Below, in pieces: positions 7,832 to 16,550 of a stretch of DNA of 64,000 bases. The notes below the pieces were generated by a model. The model worked only from the letters and a program-made list of their open reading frames with translations, did no database searches and was not told where the DNA came from. Position numbers and translations under genes: made by a program. Numbering within the stretch: position 1 is the first letter of the stretch; each line of letters opens with the position of its first letter. The DNA comes from Sphingobium cloacae (GTDB lineage: Bacteria > Pseudomonadota > Alphaproteobacteria > Sphingomonadales > Sphingomonadaceae): NCBI RefSeq assembly GCF_002355855.1, contig NZ_AP017655.1, forward strand, positions 2,793,001-2,857,000, written 5' to 3'.

Positions 7832-8079
7832 CCGAGCGATCCACCCGTCGCGGCTTCGCAGCGCGCCCTGCCGATCCCGATCGATGGATCAAGGGTGCCG
7901 ACACCGCGCCGCACACGATCGATGCAAGCGCGTTCACCGCCCGGCTAACCATCGACGTGACACCCGAGTTGCGCGGCAGGATCAAGATCGCCGCCTTCGG
8001 TCGCGGCGTCACCGTCGCCGACATGCTGCGCGCGATGCTCGCGCGCGAGTTCCCGCCAACCGAAGGAGATTCCTCATGA
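7828..8079 (+). CDS. Small ParA partner (RHH/ParG-like candidate)
   Basis: 83 residues, overlapping parA by 4 bp (ATGA) and DUF2840 by 4 bp. The C-terminal half (FTARLTIDVTPELRGRIKIA, then GRGVTVADMLRAMLAREFPP) reads as a ribbon-helix-helix dimerisation/DNA-binding unit: one strand followed by two helices. Small RHH proteins encoded after parA commonly act as centromere-binding adaptors. This role follows from position and fold pattern, not from a close match that I can name. Confidence 0.7.
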   Translation: MTERSTRRGFAARPADPDRWIKGADTAPHTIDASAFTARLTIDVTPELRGRIKIAAFGRGVTVADMLRAMLAREFPPTEGDSS

Positions 8080-8597
8080 CCGGCATCGCGGCTCCCCACG
8101 CGAGCGGCGGCGCGATGCCGTCAGCACGTCCTCGCGACGACTTGACCCATGTCGAGCTGACATGGGTCGAGCAAAAGATCGAATACTGGATCAGGTTCGG
8201 CCGTGAGGCGCACGAACAGATCATCGACCGCCGGCGGCGTGTCGTCTCGTTCCTGCCCAATACCGTATTCGCCTTCGTCCGATGGACGGCCAACGACTTC
8301 GGAACGGTCAGTTCTCACATCGACATCGTGCGCGCGATCGAGCCGGGCGAACCGCACCAGACGCTGCCTTTCGTGCGCCCGGGCGGTGAAATCCTGCTGA
8401 AGATCGAAGGCTGGCCGAAGGTCGAAAGCGTCCTCCGGCATATCGATGGCATCGAGGCGATCGGGATCGACGCGGACACGGCTGCGCCGGACCATTGGCG
8501 TCATGTCCACAACCGCCTGGCGGCAGGTCATCAACCTCAGACCTACACGCCCGCGCAGCATCGCGCCTTCCTGCTGCGCACCAGGGTCATGCTGTGA
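8076..8597 (+). CDS. DUF2840 domain-containing protein
   Basis: 173 residues. The segment LTHVELTWVEQKIEYWIRFG, followed by FLPNTVFAFVRWTANDFGTV and LPFVRPGGEILLKIEGW, is the DUF2840 pattern, a family found between parA and traF in proteobacterial ICEs. GAAGGAGAT lies directly upstream of the ATG, which overlaps the previous stop. The family is uncharacterised; the tight coupling suggests a role in maintenance or mating. Confidence 0.85.
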   Translation: MTGIAAPHASGGAMPSARPRDDLTHVELTWVEQKIEYWIRFGREAHEQIIDRRRRVVSFLPNTVFAFVRWTANDFGTVSSHIDIVRAIEPGEPHQTLPFVRPGGEILLKIEGWPKVESVLRHIDGIEAIGIDADTAAPDHWRHVHNRLAAGHQPQTYTPAQHRAFLLRTRVML

Positions 8598-9139
8598 AGC
8601 GGCCCGGCCTCATCCTCACGATGGCGCTCGCCACGATGGGCGTTGCGTATCCGGCGCTCACGCCGATGCCGATCAAGCTCCTATGGAACGCATCGGCCAG
8701 CGCGCCGGTCGGCCTCTACATGATCGACTCCGACGGCCCATTCGAAGTCACCGACCTCGTCGCCGTCGATGCGCCCGAGCCGCTCGCCGCCTTCCTCGCC
8801 GAACGCGGCTATCTGCCCAAAGGCGTACCGCTATTGAAGCACATCCTCGGCGCCGCCGGGCAGACGGTTTGCCGCGCGAACCTCACCATCACCGTCGATG
8901 GCGTCGAGATGGGTGAAGCGCGGGAACGTGATCGCGCGGGCCGCGACCTGCCCGTCTGGCAGGGCTGCCGCCGCATTCCGACCGGCGAAGTCTTCCTCAT
9001 GAACTGGCAGGTCCCCGACAGCCTCGATGGCCGCTACTTCGGCCTGACCTCCACCAAGCAGATCATCGGCCGCGCGGCCCCGCTGTGGACCGACGAGGAA
9101 GGCAACGACCGCTTCGAATGGGGCGCGCCGACGCGGTGA
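8594..9139 (+). CDS. traF: Conjugal transfer signal peptidase TraF (S26 family)
   Basis: 181 residues from a GTG start that overlaps the DUF2840 stop. An N-terminal hydrophobic segment (ILTMALATMGVAYPAL) anchors it in the inner membrane. The catalytic serine is S36 in NASASAPVGLYM and the general base lysine is probably K82 in LLKHILGAAGQTV, the S26 order. TraF cleaves and in related systems cyclises the TrbC pilin; trbC lies at 15923. The length is normal. Confidence 0.88.
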   Translation: MKRPGLILTMALATMGVAYPALTPMPIKLLWNASASAPVGLYMIDSDGPFEVTDLVAVDAPEPLAAFLAERGYLPKGVPLLKHILGAAGQTVCRANLTITVDGVEMGEARERDRAGRDLPVWQGCRRIPTGEVFLMNWQVPDSLDGRYFGLTSTKQIIGRAAPLWTDEEGNDRFEWGAPTR

Positions 9140-9207
9140 GCGCGCGACCAGCGGCATTCCCACCGCCGCCGATTTCATCACCGCAGCACAATCGACAGGA
9201 GTCTCGC

Positions 9208-9543
9208 ATGACACAGATCGGAGAGTTCACGAAGCTGAAGACTGGCTATGACGGGCGCATTCGCACCCTCAGCCTCGACATCGCGGTCGCCATCGTAGCG
9301 GCCGAGCCGAGCGATACCGAGAATGCGCCGGACTATCGCGTTCATGCCGAGGGCGAGGACGGCCCGGAAATCGGTGCTGGCTGGAAACGCTCCAGCGACA
9401 AGGCCGGCGCGTTCGTCTCGATCCAGCTCGACGATCCCACACTCCCGCAGCCGATCCGCGCCAACCTCTTCCAGAACGGTGACGACAAAACGTCCTGGTC
9501 GCTGCACTGGTCGCGCCCGCGCGATCGCGCCGAGAAGGACTGA
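9208..9543 (+). CDS. DUF736 domain-containing protein (second copy)
   Basis: 111 residues, beginning MTQIGEFTKLKTGYDGRIRT and ending IRANLFQNGDDKTSWSLHWS. It has the same domain as the protein at 3435 but a different N-terminus and a longer first loop, so the two are paralogues, not a recent duplication. ACAGGAG sits 7 bases before the ATG. It lies between traF and the lytic transglycosylase, a usual Tn4371-type position. Confidence 0.9.
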   Translation: MTQIGEFTKLKTGYDGRIRTLSLDIAVAIVAAEPSDTENAPDYRVHAEGEDGPEIGAGWKRSSDKAGAFVSIQLDDPTLPQPIRANLFQNGDDKTSWSLHWSRPRDRAEKD

Positions 9544-9546
9544 TCG

Positions 9547-10323
9547 ATGTCTGCTCGCCGATCATCGACGAGCCGGCAGAGTGCGCCCGGGCGGCCTCGA
9601 TCCGCCCGGCGCATGGCTCTCCTTCTCCTTTCCGGCCTGATCGTCGCCACCAGCGCGGCCGGCACCGCTGTCGCGCAGAGCTCACCCGCCCCGAGCACGA
9701 CATCAGCCGAACCGCACGCCGCCTTCGTCGCGGAAGCTTCGCGGCGCTTCGGCATTCCCGAACTCTGGATCGGCACCGTCAAACGCGCCGAAAGCGCGGG
9801 TGATGTTCGGGCCATATCATCGGCCGGGGCGATGGGACTGATGCAGATCATGCCCGACACCTGGGCGGATTTGCGCACCCGCTATGGCCTCGGTCGTGAC
9901 CCCTACGATCCGCGCGACAATATCCTCGCAGGCACCGCCTATCTGCGCGAAATGTTCGACCGTTACGGCAATGTCCCGGCGATGCTGGGGGCCTATAATG
10001 CCGGTCCTGCCCGCTACGATGCCTATCTGCGAACAGGCCGCGCACTGCCTGCCGAAACGCGCGCCTACATCGCATTCCTCGCTCCGCAACTCGGCGCGGC
10101 ATCGCCATCCGGCCCACCGTCCGTCACGCCGCCACCCGCGCCAGATTGGCGTGAGGCCCCGCTGTTCGTCGTGCGGTCCATTGACGCGCGTTCCGTCGTT
10201 TCACGACCGGGTAACGCACATACGGACGATCGCCGGCCCCCGGTCACGGCGCGCGCATCCGATCCAGCCGAACCGCTGGACACGCCCCTCGTCGTCGCTC
10301 GCTCCGACCCGGGAACACCGTGA
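9547..10323 (+). CDS. Lytic transglycosylase (SLT domain), conjugation-associated
   Basis: 258 residues. A basic N-terminus and hydrophobic core (MALLLLSGLIVATSAAG) ending in AVAQ give a Sec signal peptide. The SLT domain at ~55-180 has the catalytic glutamate E82 in VKRAESAGD, then SSAGAMGLMQIMPDTWADL and GNVPAMLGAYNAGPARYDAY. The C-terminal ~75 residues are proline-rich and disordered. The enzyme cuts peptidoglycan so that the type IV secretion channel can cross the wall (the VirB1-like role). Confidence 0.88.
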   Translation: MSARRSSTSRQSAPGRPRSARRMALLLLSGLIVATSAAGTAVAQSSPAPSTTSAEPHAAFVAEASRRFGIPELWIGTVKRAESAGDVRAISSAGAMGLMQIMPDTWADLRTRYGLGRDPYDPRDNILAGTAYLREMFDRYGNVPAMLGAYNAGPARYDAYLRTGRALPAETRAYIAFLAPQLGAASPSGPPSVTPPPAPDWREAPLFVVRSIDARSVVSRPGNAHTDDRRPPVTARASDPAEPLDTPLVVARSDPGTP

Positions 10324-10427
10324 TGAGCCCGTCCGGCAACCGTCGCAGCCTGTCGCACCCTCGCGTAACATGGAGGGCGCAAGGGAGAGAGGCAGGCACA
10401 ACAACCGAACGATGGCAGGATAAAAGG

Positions 10428-10557
10428 GCGCACATTGTGCGGCGGTCGGGCGGTTGTTTTTGCAGGAATTTCTGGCGCGCCGCGCACATTGTCATGCTAT
10501 TGGGCAATGTGCGCCACAGGCCCAGTGCATTGTCTTTACGCACTTTTTTGCACATTG
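10428..10557. promoter_or_regulatory. Repeat-rich relaxase upstream region, oriT candidate
   Basis: The 246 bp between the transglycosylase and the relaxase have no gene. The 8-mer GCACATTG occurs at 10430-10437, 10484-10491 and 10550-10557, and inverted (CAATGTGC) at 10505-10512. Copies 2 and 3 are part of a perfect 10-bp inverted repeat, GCGCACATTG 10482-10491 and CAATGTGCGC 10505-10514, with a 13-base spacer. Position beside a relaxase gene plus an inverted repeat is the usual layout of an oriT or a relaxase operator. The nick site was not identified. Confidence 0.55.
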
Positions 10558-10569
10558 CGGGCTCGCCTC

Positions 10570-12309
10570 ATGGCCGATGACCATGAGTTCCGCGTTCGGC
10601 CTGGGCGCATCCGCTCGACCCGCGCCCAGTCGGCCCGGCCCTTCATTGCCCAGGCCCTCGCCGCAGCGAAGAAAGCGGGCGGCGGCATCTCGCGTTCCGG
10701 GCGCATCGTCTCCGCCAATCGCTCCCGCTTCGGCCGTGGCCAGCGCGCCAGCATCCAGGCGAACCGCTTCATCACCGCGCGCACGCGCGGCGCGGTCATC
10801 AAGGCCCGCGTCGTTCGGCATAGCGCCCGCGCAGCCCCCCTCGGCACCCATCTCGACTATCTCCGCCGCGACGGCGTCACCCGTGACGGAGAAAAGGCGC
10901 GGCTGTTCGGATCGGGGAACGAGGATGCTGACGGCCGGGTCTTCGCCGAACGGTGCGAGGAGGACCGCCATCACTTCCGTTTCATCGTCTCGCCCGACGA
11001 CGCTGCGGAGATGTCGGACCTGAAGTCCTTCGCCCGCGATCTGGTCGGCCAAATGGAGAAGGATCTGGACACGCAGCTCGACTGGGTCGGGGTCGATCAC
11101 TGGAACACCGCTCATCCGCACGTCCACCTGATCGTGCGCGGCGTCCGCGACGACGGCCAGGATCTCGTGATCTCCCGCGACTACATCAAGGAAGGGATGC
11201 GCGACCGGGCGCGCGACCTCATCACGCGGGAACTGGGACCGCGCAGCGATCTCGACATCCGCCGGACCCTCGAAAGCCAGATCGGGGCAGAACGCTGGAC
11301 GCAGCTCGACCGGCAGCTTGTCCGCGATGCTGGAAAATCGGGCGTCATTGATCTTGCCCCGGACGCCGACCGCCAGCCCGACGAGTTCCATGCACTGAAA
11401 GTCGGGCGGCTGCGCAGGCTGGAGGTGCTCGGCGTCGCCGAACAGGTCGGCCCAGGGCAATGGATCATCAAGTCCGAGGCCGAGACGGTGCTGCGCGAAC
11501 TTGGGCTACGCGGTGACATCATCAAGCGCATGCACCGCGCATTGGTCGAGCACGGCATCGAGCGCGGATCAACGAACTATGTCCTGGCCGGCGAAAGTCT
11601 CGACGTGCCGGTCATCGGCCGACTGGTCGCGCGCGGCCTCGACGACGAGCTGAAGGGGACGGCCTACGCCATCGTCGACGGCGTCGACGGCAGGACGCAT
11701 CACATCAGGCTGCCGCATCTCGACGCCGCCGGTGACAGCCGAGCGGGATCAATCGTCGAACTGCGCGCCTATGAGGATACGCGCGGTGATCGCCGCGTCG
11801 CGATCGCCATCCGATCCGACCTCGATCTCAAGCAGCAGGTAAGCGCGATCGGCGCGACGTGGCTCGACCGGCAGGCCATCGCCCGCGAGCCGGTCGCCAT
11901 GTCGGAGGGGGGATTCGGTGCCGAGGTCCGGGAGGCGATGCAGCGCCGCGCCGACCATCTGGTTGGCGAAGGTCTTGCCGATCGCCAGGGGCAGCGCATC
12001 ACCTTCGCCCGCAATCTGATCGACACGCTCCGCCGCCGCGAACTGGACGCCGTGGCCGACAAACTCAGCTCCGAAACCGGCCAGCCGTTCAAGCCAGCGG
12101 GAAACGGCGAATATGTCGCCGGCGCCTATCGCCAGCGCCTTGCGCTCGCATCCGGCCGCTTCGCCATGATCGATGACGGCCTCGGTTTCCAGCTCGTGCC
12201 CTGGTCGCCGTCCCTCGACAAGCATCTCGGCAAACACGTCTCCGGCGTCGCACGCGCCGACGGCGGCGTCGACTGGAGCTTCGGTCGCAAGCGCGGCCTC
12301 GGCCTCTAA
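10570..12309 (+). CDS. Relaxase (DUF3363 / VirD2-like, MobP type)
   Basis: 579 residues from ATG 10570, which lies just after the repeat region; a further upstream start would run through the candidate oriT. The metal-binding three-histidine motif is HWNTAHPHVHLIVRG (H177, H182, H184, H186). The N-terminal ~75 residues are rich in R and S. The C-terminal half matches the DUF3363 region of ICE relaxases (IKRMHRALVEHGIERG, GTAYAIVDGVDGRTHHIRL). It should nick oriT and pilot the strand with TraG. The nucleophilic tyrosine cannot be assigned with certainty. Confidence 0.88.
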   Translation: MADDHEFRVRPGRIRSTRAQSARPFIAQALAAAKKAGGGISRSGRIVSANRSRFGRGQRASIQANRFITARTRGAVIKARVVRHSARAAPLGTHLDYLRRDGVTRDGEKARLFGSGNEDADGRVFAERCEEDRHHFRFIVSPDDAAEMSDLKSFARDLVGQMEKDLDTQLDWVGVDHWNTAHPHVHLIVRGVRDDGQDLVISRDYIKEGMRDRARDLITRELGPRSDLDIRRTLESQIGAERWTQLDRQLVRDAGKSGVIDLAPDADRQPDEFHALKVGRLRRLEVLGVAEQVGPGQWIIKSEAETVLRELGLRGDIIKRMHRALVEHGIERGSTNYVLAGESLDVPVIGRLVARGLDDELKGTAYAIVDGVDGRTHHIRLPHLDAAGDSRAGSIVELRAYEDTRGDRRVAIAIRSDLDLKQQVSAIGATWLDRQAIAREPVAMSEGGFGAEVREAMQRRADHLVGEGLADRQGQRITFARNLIDTLRRRELDAVADKLSSETGQPFKPAGNGEYVAGAYRQRLALASGRFAMIDDGLGFQLVPWSPSLDKHLGKHVSGVARADGGVDWSFGRKRGLGL

Positions 12310-12335
12310 CCACCCAACAAGAAAGGAACGCTGCG

Positions 12336-14321
12336 ATGTCCGCGACCAAAATCCTCTGGGGGCAGATTACCGTCGTCTTTCTGATCATCCTGATCACCAC
12401 CTGGGCGGCAACCCAATATGTCGCGTGGAGCCTTGGCTTCCAGGCTCAGCTCGGTTCGCCCTGGTTCGTTCTGGCGGGGGTGCCGATCTACTATCCGCCT
12501 GCGCTCTTCTGGTGGTGGTACTTCTACGAAGCCTACGCCCCGGACATCTTCGCCGAGGGCGGGATGATCGCGGCATCGGGCGGCTTCATCGCCATAGCCG
12601 TCGCGATCGGCATGTCGGTCTGGCGCGCTCGCGAGGCGAAGAACGCCGAGACCTACGGCTCGGCGCGGTGGGCCGAGAAGGGAGAAGTGAAGGCGGCCGG
12701 GCTGCTCGGCGCTGACGGGGTGGTGCTGGGCCGCTACGAACGCGCATACCTCCGCCACGATGGGCCGGAGCATGTGCTGTGCTTTGCACCGACACGATCG
12801 GGCAAGGGCGTCGGTCTGGTCGTGCCCTCTCTCCTGACCTGGCCAGGCTCGGCCATCGTCCACGACATCAAGGGAGAGAACTGGCAGCTTACCGCAGGCT
12901 TTCGCGCCCGGCATGGCCGCGTCCTGCTGTTCGATCCGACCAATCCGAAATCCTCGGCCTACAATCCCTTGCTCGAGGTGCGCCGCGGCGAATGGGAGGT
13001 CCGCGACGTCCAGAATATCGCCGACATCCTCGTCGATCCCGAGGGCAGCCTCGAAAAGCGCAATCACTGGGAAAAAACCAGCCACGCTCTGCTGGTCGGC
13101 GCGATCCTGCACGTCCTCTACGCCGAGGACGACAAGACGCTCGCCGGCGTCGCGGCCTTCCTCTCCGATCCGAAGCGGCCGATCGAGTCGACCCTCGCGG
13201 CGATGATGAAGACCAGCCATCTCGGCGACGCGGGGCCGCACCCTGTCATCGCCAGCGCTGCGCGCGAACTCCTCAACAAGTCGGACAACGAGCGCTCCGG
13301 TGTGCTCAGCACCGCCATGTCATTTCTCGGCCTCTACCGCGATCCCGTCGTCGCCGAGGTGACGCGGCGCTGCGACTGGCGGATCACCGATATGGTGGGT
13401 GGCAAGCGCCCGGCCACACTCTACCTTGTCGTCCCGCCGTCCGACATCAACCGCACCAAGCCACTGATCCGCTTGATCCTCAACCAGGTCGGGCGGCGCC
13501 TGACCGAGGATCTACAGGCCAAGGCCGGGCGTCATCGGCTGCTGCTCATGCTCGACGAATTTCCCGCGCTCGGCCGGCTCGACTTCTTCGAATCCGCCCT
13601 GGCCTTCATGGCGGGCTACGGCCTCAAGGGTTTCCTGATCGCCCAGTCGCTGAACCAGATCGAGAAGGCCTACGGGCCGAACAACTCCATCCTCGACAAC
13701 TGCCATGTGCGCGTTTCCTTCGCCACCAACGACGAACGCACCGCCAAACGCGTTTCCGATGCACTCGGCACCGCCACCGAAATGAAGGCGATGAAGAACT
13801 ATGCCGGCCACCGGCTCTCGCCCTGGCTCGGCCACCTGATGGTATCGCGCTCGGAAACCGCGCGTCAGCTCCTGACCCCGGGCGAAATCATGCAGCTTCC
13901 ACCCACCGATGAGATCGTCATGGTCGCCGGCACGCCGCCCATTCGTGCAAAGAAGGCGCGCTACTACGAAGACATCCGCTTCAAGGAGCGCATCCTGCCA
14001 CCCCCCAAACTGGAACGACCCGCCGAAGGTCGGCCAGACGATTGGAGCAAGCTGCCGACGCCAGCGCGCCCCGAGGCGAGCGATGCTGCGGCCCCACCGA
14101 TCGGCCCCGATGACGATCCGACCGAGTCCGAGCGGCGTCACCAGCCCGAACTCAACCGGGTGACGCCCATCGAGAAGAAGACGCCGATCGACAATGAGTT
14201 CGAGATCGAACTGCCCGACGATACCCAAGACGAAGCAACCCGCAATCAGCGGCTGACCCGCGTCATGCGGGGCGTCGCTCGCCAGGTTTCGCTCGATCCC
14301 AACGACGGCATGGAGCTGTAG
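12336..14321 (+). CDS. traG: Type IV coupling protein TraG/VirD4
   Basis: 661 residues. Two N-terminal membrane segments (QITVVFLIILITTWAATQY and a second at ~60-95) precede the cytoplasmic ATPase. Walker A is APTRSGKGVGLVVPSLL at ~150 and Walker B is LLLMLDEFPALGRLDFFESA at ~400; AYNPLLEVRRGEWEVRDVQN is also family-typical. The C-terminal ~110 residues are acidic and proline-rich. It links the relaxosome to the Trb channel. It starts 27 bp after the relaxase, with AAGGAA as ribosome site. Confidence 0.95.
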   Translation: MSATKILWGQITVVFLIILITTWAATQYVAWSLGFQAQLGSPWFVLAGVPIYYPPALFWWWYFYEAYAPDIFAEGGMIAASGGFIAIAVAIGMSVWRAREAKNAETYGSARWAEKGEVKAAGLLGADGVVLGRYERAYLRHDGPEHVLCFAPTRSGKGVGLVVPSLLTWPGSAIVHDIKGENWQLTAGFRARHGRVLLFDPTNPKSSAYNPLLEVRRGEWEVRDVQNIADILVDPEGSLEKRNHWEKTSHALLVGAILHVLYAEDDKTLAGVAAFLSDPKRPIESTLAAMMKTSHLGDAGPHPVIASAARELLNKSDNERSGVLSTAMSFLGLYRDPVVAEVTRRCDWRITDMVGGKRPATLYLVVPPSDINRTKPLIRLILNQVGRRLTEDLQAKAGRHRLLLMLDEFPALGRLDFFESALAFMAGYGLKGFLIAQSLNQIEKAYGPNNSILDNCHVRVSFATNDERTAKRVSDALGTATEMKAMKNYAGHRLSPWLGHLMVSRSETARQLLTPGEIMQLPPTDEIVMVAGTPPIRAKKARYYEDIRFKERILPPPKLERPAEGRPDDWSKLPTPARPEASDAAAPPIGPDDDPTESERRHQPELNRVTPIEKKTPIDNEFEIELPDDTQDEATRNQRLTRVMRGVARQVSLDPNDGMEL

Positions 14322-14325
14322 TGCC

Positions 14326-14775
14326 ATGACCGGACGCAAGAAGAAGGCGCAGATCTCGGTCTATCTCGATCCCGATGTCATGGCGATGCTCTCGGACTTC
14401 GCCGCGCGCCGCGAGCAATCGCTCTCCCTGATAGCCGAAGCCGCCATCGCCTCCTTTCTGTCGCCGGACGACGCGCAGCGGCGGGAGGCGGTGGTCGCCA
14501 AACGGCTCGACCAGATCGATCGCCGCCTGACGCGCATCGAGCGCGATGTCGGCATCAGTGTCGAAGCCATGGCCGTGTTCGTCCGGTTCTGGCTGACGAC
14601 GACGCCGGCGCTTCCCGAACCTGCCGCTCAGGCGGCGCGGGCAATGGCCGGAAAGCGCTATGAGGCTTTCATCACCGCGCTCGGACGCCGTTTGGCGCAG
14701 GGGCCGAAGTTCAGACAGGAGATCGTCGAAGATGTCGGCGAGGCGCCGGCGGGCGAGGAGAAGGCCGCTTCATAG
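14326..14775 (+). CDS. Ribbon-helix-helix (CopG-type) regulator
   Basis: 149 residues, starting 4 bp after traG. The N-terminus (KAQISVYLDPDVMAMLSDFA, then RREQSLSLIAEAAIASFL) is a CopG-type RHH: one strand and two helices. A coiled-coil-like segment (AVVAKRLDQIDRRLTRIERD) and a helical tail follow. Genes of this type lie between traG and trbB in Tn4371-type elements and probably regulate transfer or help relaxosome assembly. The DNA target is unknown. Confidence 0.82.
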   Translation: MTGRKKKAQISVYLDPDVMAMLSDFAARREQSLSLIAEAAIASFLSPDDAQRREAVVAKRLDQIDRRLTRIERDVGISVEAMAVFVRFWLTTTPALPEPAAQAARAMAGKRYEAFITALGRRLAQGPKFRQEIVEDVGEAPAGEEKAAS

Positions 14776-14892
14776 AAGCTGGTCTCGCCGGATCAAGATC
14801 AGCGCGCCGCCGCCGTTCTCCTGTATTTGCACGCTACACCACTACGACGAGCGATACTTGTTGAACTGGCCTGATTCAGGGCTCTTTTAATC

Positions 14893-14909
14893 GTCCCCGA
14901 TCCGGGGAC
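14893..14909. terminator. Stem-loop before trbB
   Basis: GTCCCCG-ATC-CGGGGAC forms a 7-bp stem with a 3-nt loop, followed by GCCTTTTCGG. It lies in the 167-bp gap between the RHH gene and trbB, the only sizeable gap in the transfer operon. It could be an attenuator or partial terminator separating traG from trb expression. Confidence 0.4.
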
Positions 14910-14942
14910 CGCCTTTTCGGCCCCGCGAGAAAGTGGGGCGAG

Positions 14943-15926
14943 ATGACCACGATCAACCAGAAACCGGAGGCATTCGCACGCGGGGCGCGTATGCTGCGCA
15001 CCGCACTCGGGTCGACCATCGCCCATCTGCTCGAAGATCCCGCCGTCGTCGAGATCATGCTGAACCCGGATGGGCGCCTGTGGGTGGACCGGCTGTCCGA
15101 GGGGCTCTCCGATACAGGAGAGCGGATGTCGGCCGCCGATGGCGAACGCATCGTGCGTCTGGTCGCCCACCATGTCGGGGTCGAGGTGCATCCGCGCAGT
15201 CCGCGTGTCTCCGCCGAGCTGCCGGAAACCGGCGAGCGCTTCGAAGGCTTGCTGCCACCCGTCGTCGCCGCACCCGCCTTCGCGATCCGCAAGCCGGCCG
15301 TCGCGGTTTTCACGCTCGAGGCATATGTCGCCGCGGGCATCATGTCCGCCGACCAGGCCGCGATTCTCCGCAGCGCCGTCGCCTCACGCGCCAACATCCT
15401 CGTCGCCGGCGGAACGTCGACAGGCAAGACCACGCTCACCAACGCGCTCCTCGCCGAGGTGGCGAAGTCTACGGATCGGGTCGTCATCATCGAGGATACG
15501 CGCGAACTTCAATGCGCCGCGCCCAACCTCGTCGCCATGCGGACGAAAGATGGCGTCGCAACACTCTCCGAACTGGTCCGCTCCTCACTGCGCCTGCGCC
15601 CCGATCGCATCCCCATCGGCGAGGTGCGCGGCGCCGAGGCGCTCGATCTCCTCAAGGCCTGGGGCACCGGCCACCCTGGCGGCATCGGCACCATCCATGC
15701 CGGCACCGGCATCGGGGCGCTGCGCCGCCTCGAACAACTCATCCAGGAAGCCGTCGTCACGGTCCCGCGCGCGCTGATCGCGGAGACCATCGACCTCGTC
15801 GCTGTCCTCTCCGGCCGCGGCTCCGCGCGCCGCCTTGCCGAACTTACCCGCGTCGAAGGGCTCGGCCCCGACGGCGACTACAGCATCCGTCCGGCCACCC
15901 CCAACCCAACAGGAGACCTGTCATGA
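14943..15926 (+). CDS. trbB: Type IV secretion ATPase TrbB (VirB11-like)
   Basis: 327 residues. Walker A is [16 protein letters not shown] at ~155; the Walker B/Asp-box region is [40 protein letters not shown] and [13 protein letters not shown] complete the secretion-ATPase signature. It forms hexamers at the inner membrane that power pilus assembly. Its stop overlaps the trbC start by 4 bp. Confidence 0.95.
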   Translation: MTTINQKPEAFARGARMLRTALGSTIAHLLEDPAVVEIMLNPDGRLWVDRLSEGLSDTGERMSAADGERIVRLVAHHVGVEVHPRSPRVSAELPETGERFEGLLPPVVAAPAFAIRKPAVAVFTLEAYVAAGIMSADQAAILRSAVASRANILVAGGTSTGKTTLTNALLAEVAKSTDRVVIIEDTRELQCAAPNLVAMRTKDGVATLSELVRSSLRLRPDRIPIGEVRGAEALDLLKAWGTGHPGGIGTIHAGTGIGALRRLEQLIQEAVVTVPRALIAETIDLVAVLSGRGSARRLAELTRVEGLGPDGDYSIRPATPNPTGDLS

Positions 15927-16255
15927 TCCGCACTCTCTCGCGCGGCTGTCGCACTATGGCCAACGCGGCCGCCGCCGTTTCCCTGAGCCTGATGTTCACC
16001 TCGGCCGCGCATGCCTCCGGCTCCTCGATGCCGTGGGAAGCGCCGCTCCAGTCGATCCTGGAATCGATCGAAGGCCCGGTCGCCAAGATCATCGCCGTCA
16101 TCATCATCATCGTTACCGGGCTGACGCTCGCCTTCGGCGACACGTCCGGCGGCTTCCGCAGGCTCGTCCAGATCGTCTTCGGCCTGTCGATCGCCTTTGC
16201 CGCCAGTTCGTTCTTCCTGTCGTTCTTCTCGTTCGGCGGCGGAGCGCTCGTCTGA
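15923..16255 (+). CDS. trbC: Conjugative pilin TrbC (VirB2-like)
   Basis: 110 residues from ATG 15923 with AGGAGA upstream. A long signal peptide (VSLSLMFTSAAHASG) is followed by two hydrophobic segments, KIIAVIIIIVTGLTLAFGD and IVFGLSIAFAASSFFLSFFS, the layout of TrbC/VirB2 prepilins. TraF (8594) is the expected processing peptidase. The stop TGA overlaps the trbD ATG by one base. Confidence 0.92.
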   Translation: MIRTLSRGCRTMANAAAAVSLSLMFTSAAHASGSSMPWEAPLQSILESIEGPVAKIIAVIIIIVTGLTLAFGDTSGGFRRLVQIVFGLSIAFAASSFFLSFFSFGGGALV

Positions 16256-16536
16256 TGACCGCGACGCTCGAACAGCTTGGCGAAGTGCCGGGCTTCACCG
16301 TCCCGGTTCACAGGGCGCTGACCGAGCACATCCTGCTCGGCGGCGCACCGCGTGCGCTGGCCATCATGAACGGCACGCTCGCCGGCGCGATCGGCCTTGG
16401 CCTGCGCCTCTGGCTGGTCGGTCTGGCGATCTGGGCCATCGGCCATATCGCAGCGGTGTGGGCAGCCAAGCGTGATCCGCTCTTCGTCGAAGTCGGCCGC
16501 CGCCATCTGCGCATCCCCGCTCACCTGTCCGTCTGA
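16255..16536 (+). CDS. trbD: Inner-membrane protein TrbD (VirB3-like)
   Basis: 93 residues. PGFTVPVHRALTEHILLGGA precedes one strong hydrophobic hairpin (IGLGLRLWLVGLAIWAIGHI) and the conserved end KRDPLFVEVGRRHLRIPAHL. TrbD interacts with TrbE at the inner membrane. The size is normal. It is coupled to trbC by stop/start overlap and lies 14 bp before trbE. Confidence 0.92.
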   Translation: MTATLEQLGEVPGFTVPVHRALTEHILLGGAPRALAIMNGTLAGAIGLGLRLWLVGLAIWAIGHIAAVWAAKRDPLFVEVGRRHLRIPAHLSV

Positions 16537-16550
16537 GGAGGTGCGCTGCT

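Noticed and set aside
12306..13241. Long open frame antisense to traG (311 aa)
   Set aside because: It mirrors the third-position GC bias of traG, has no recognisable motif, and traG is a complete, well-supported gene.
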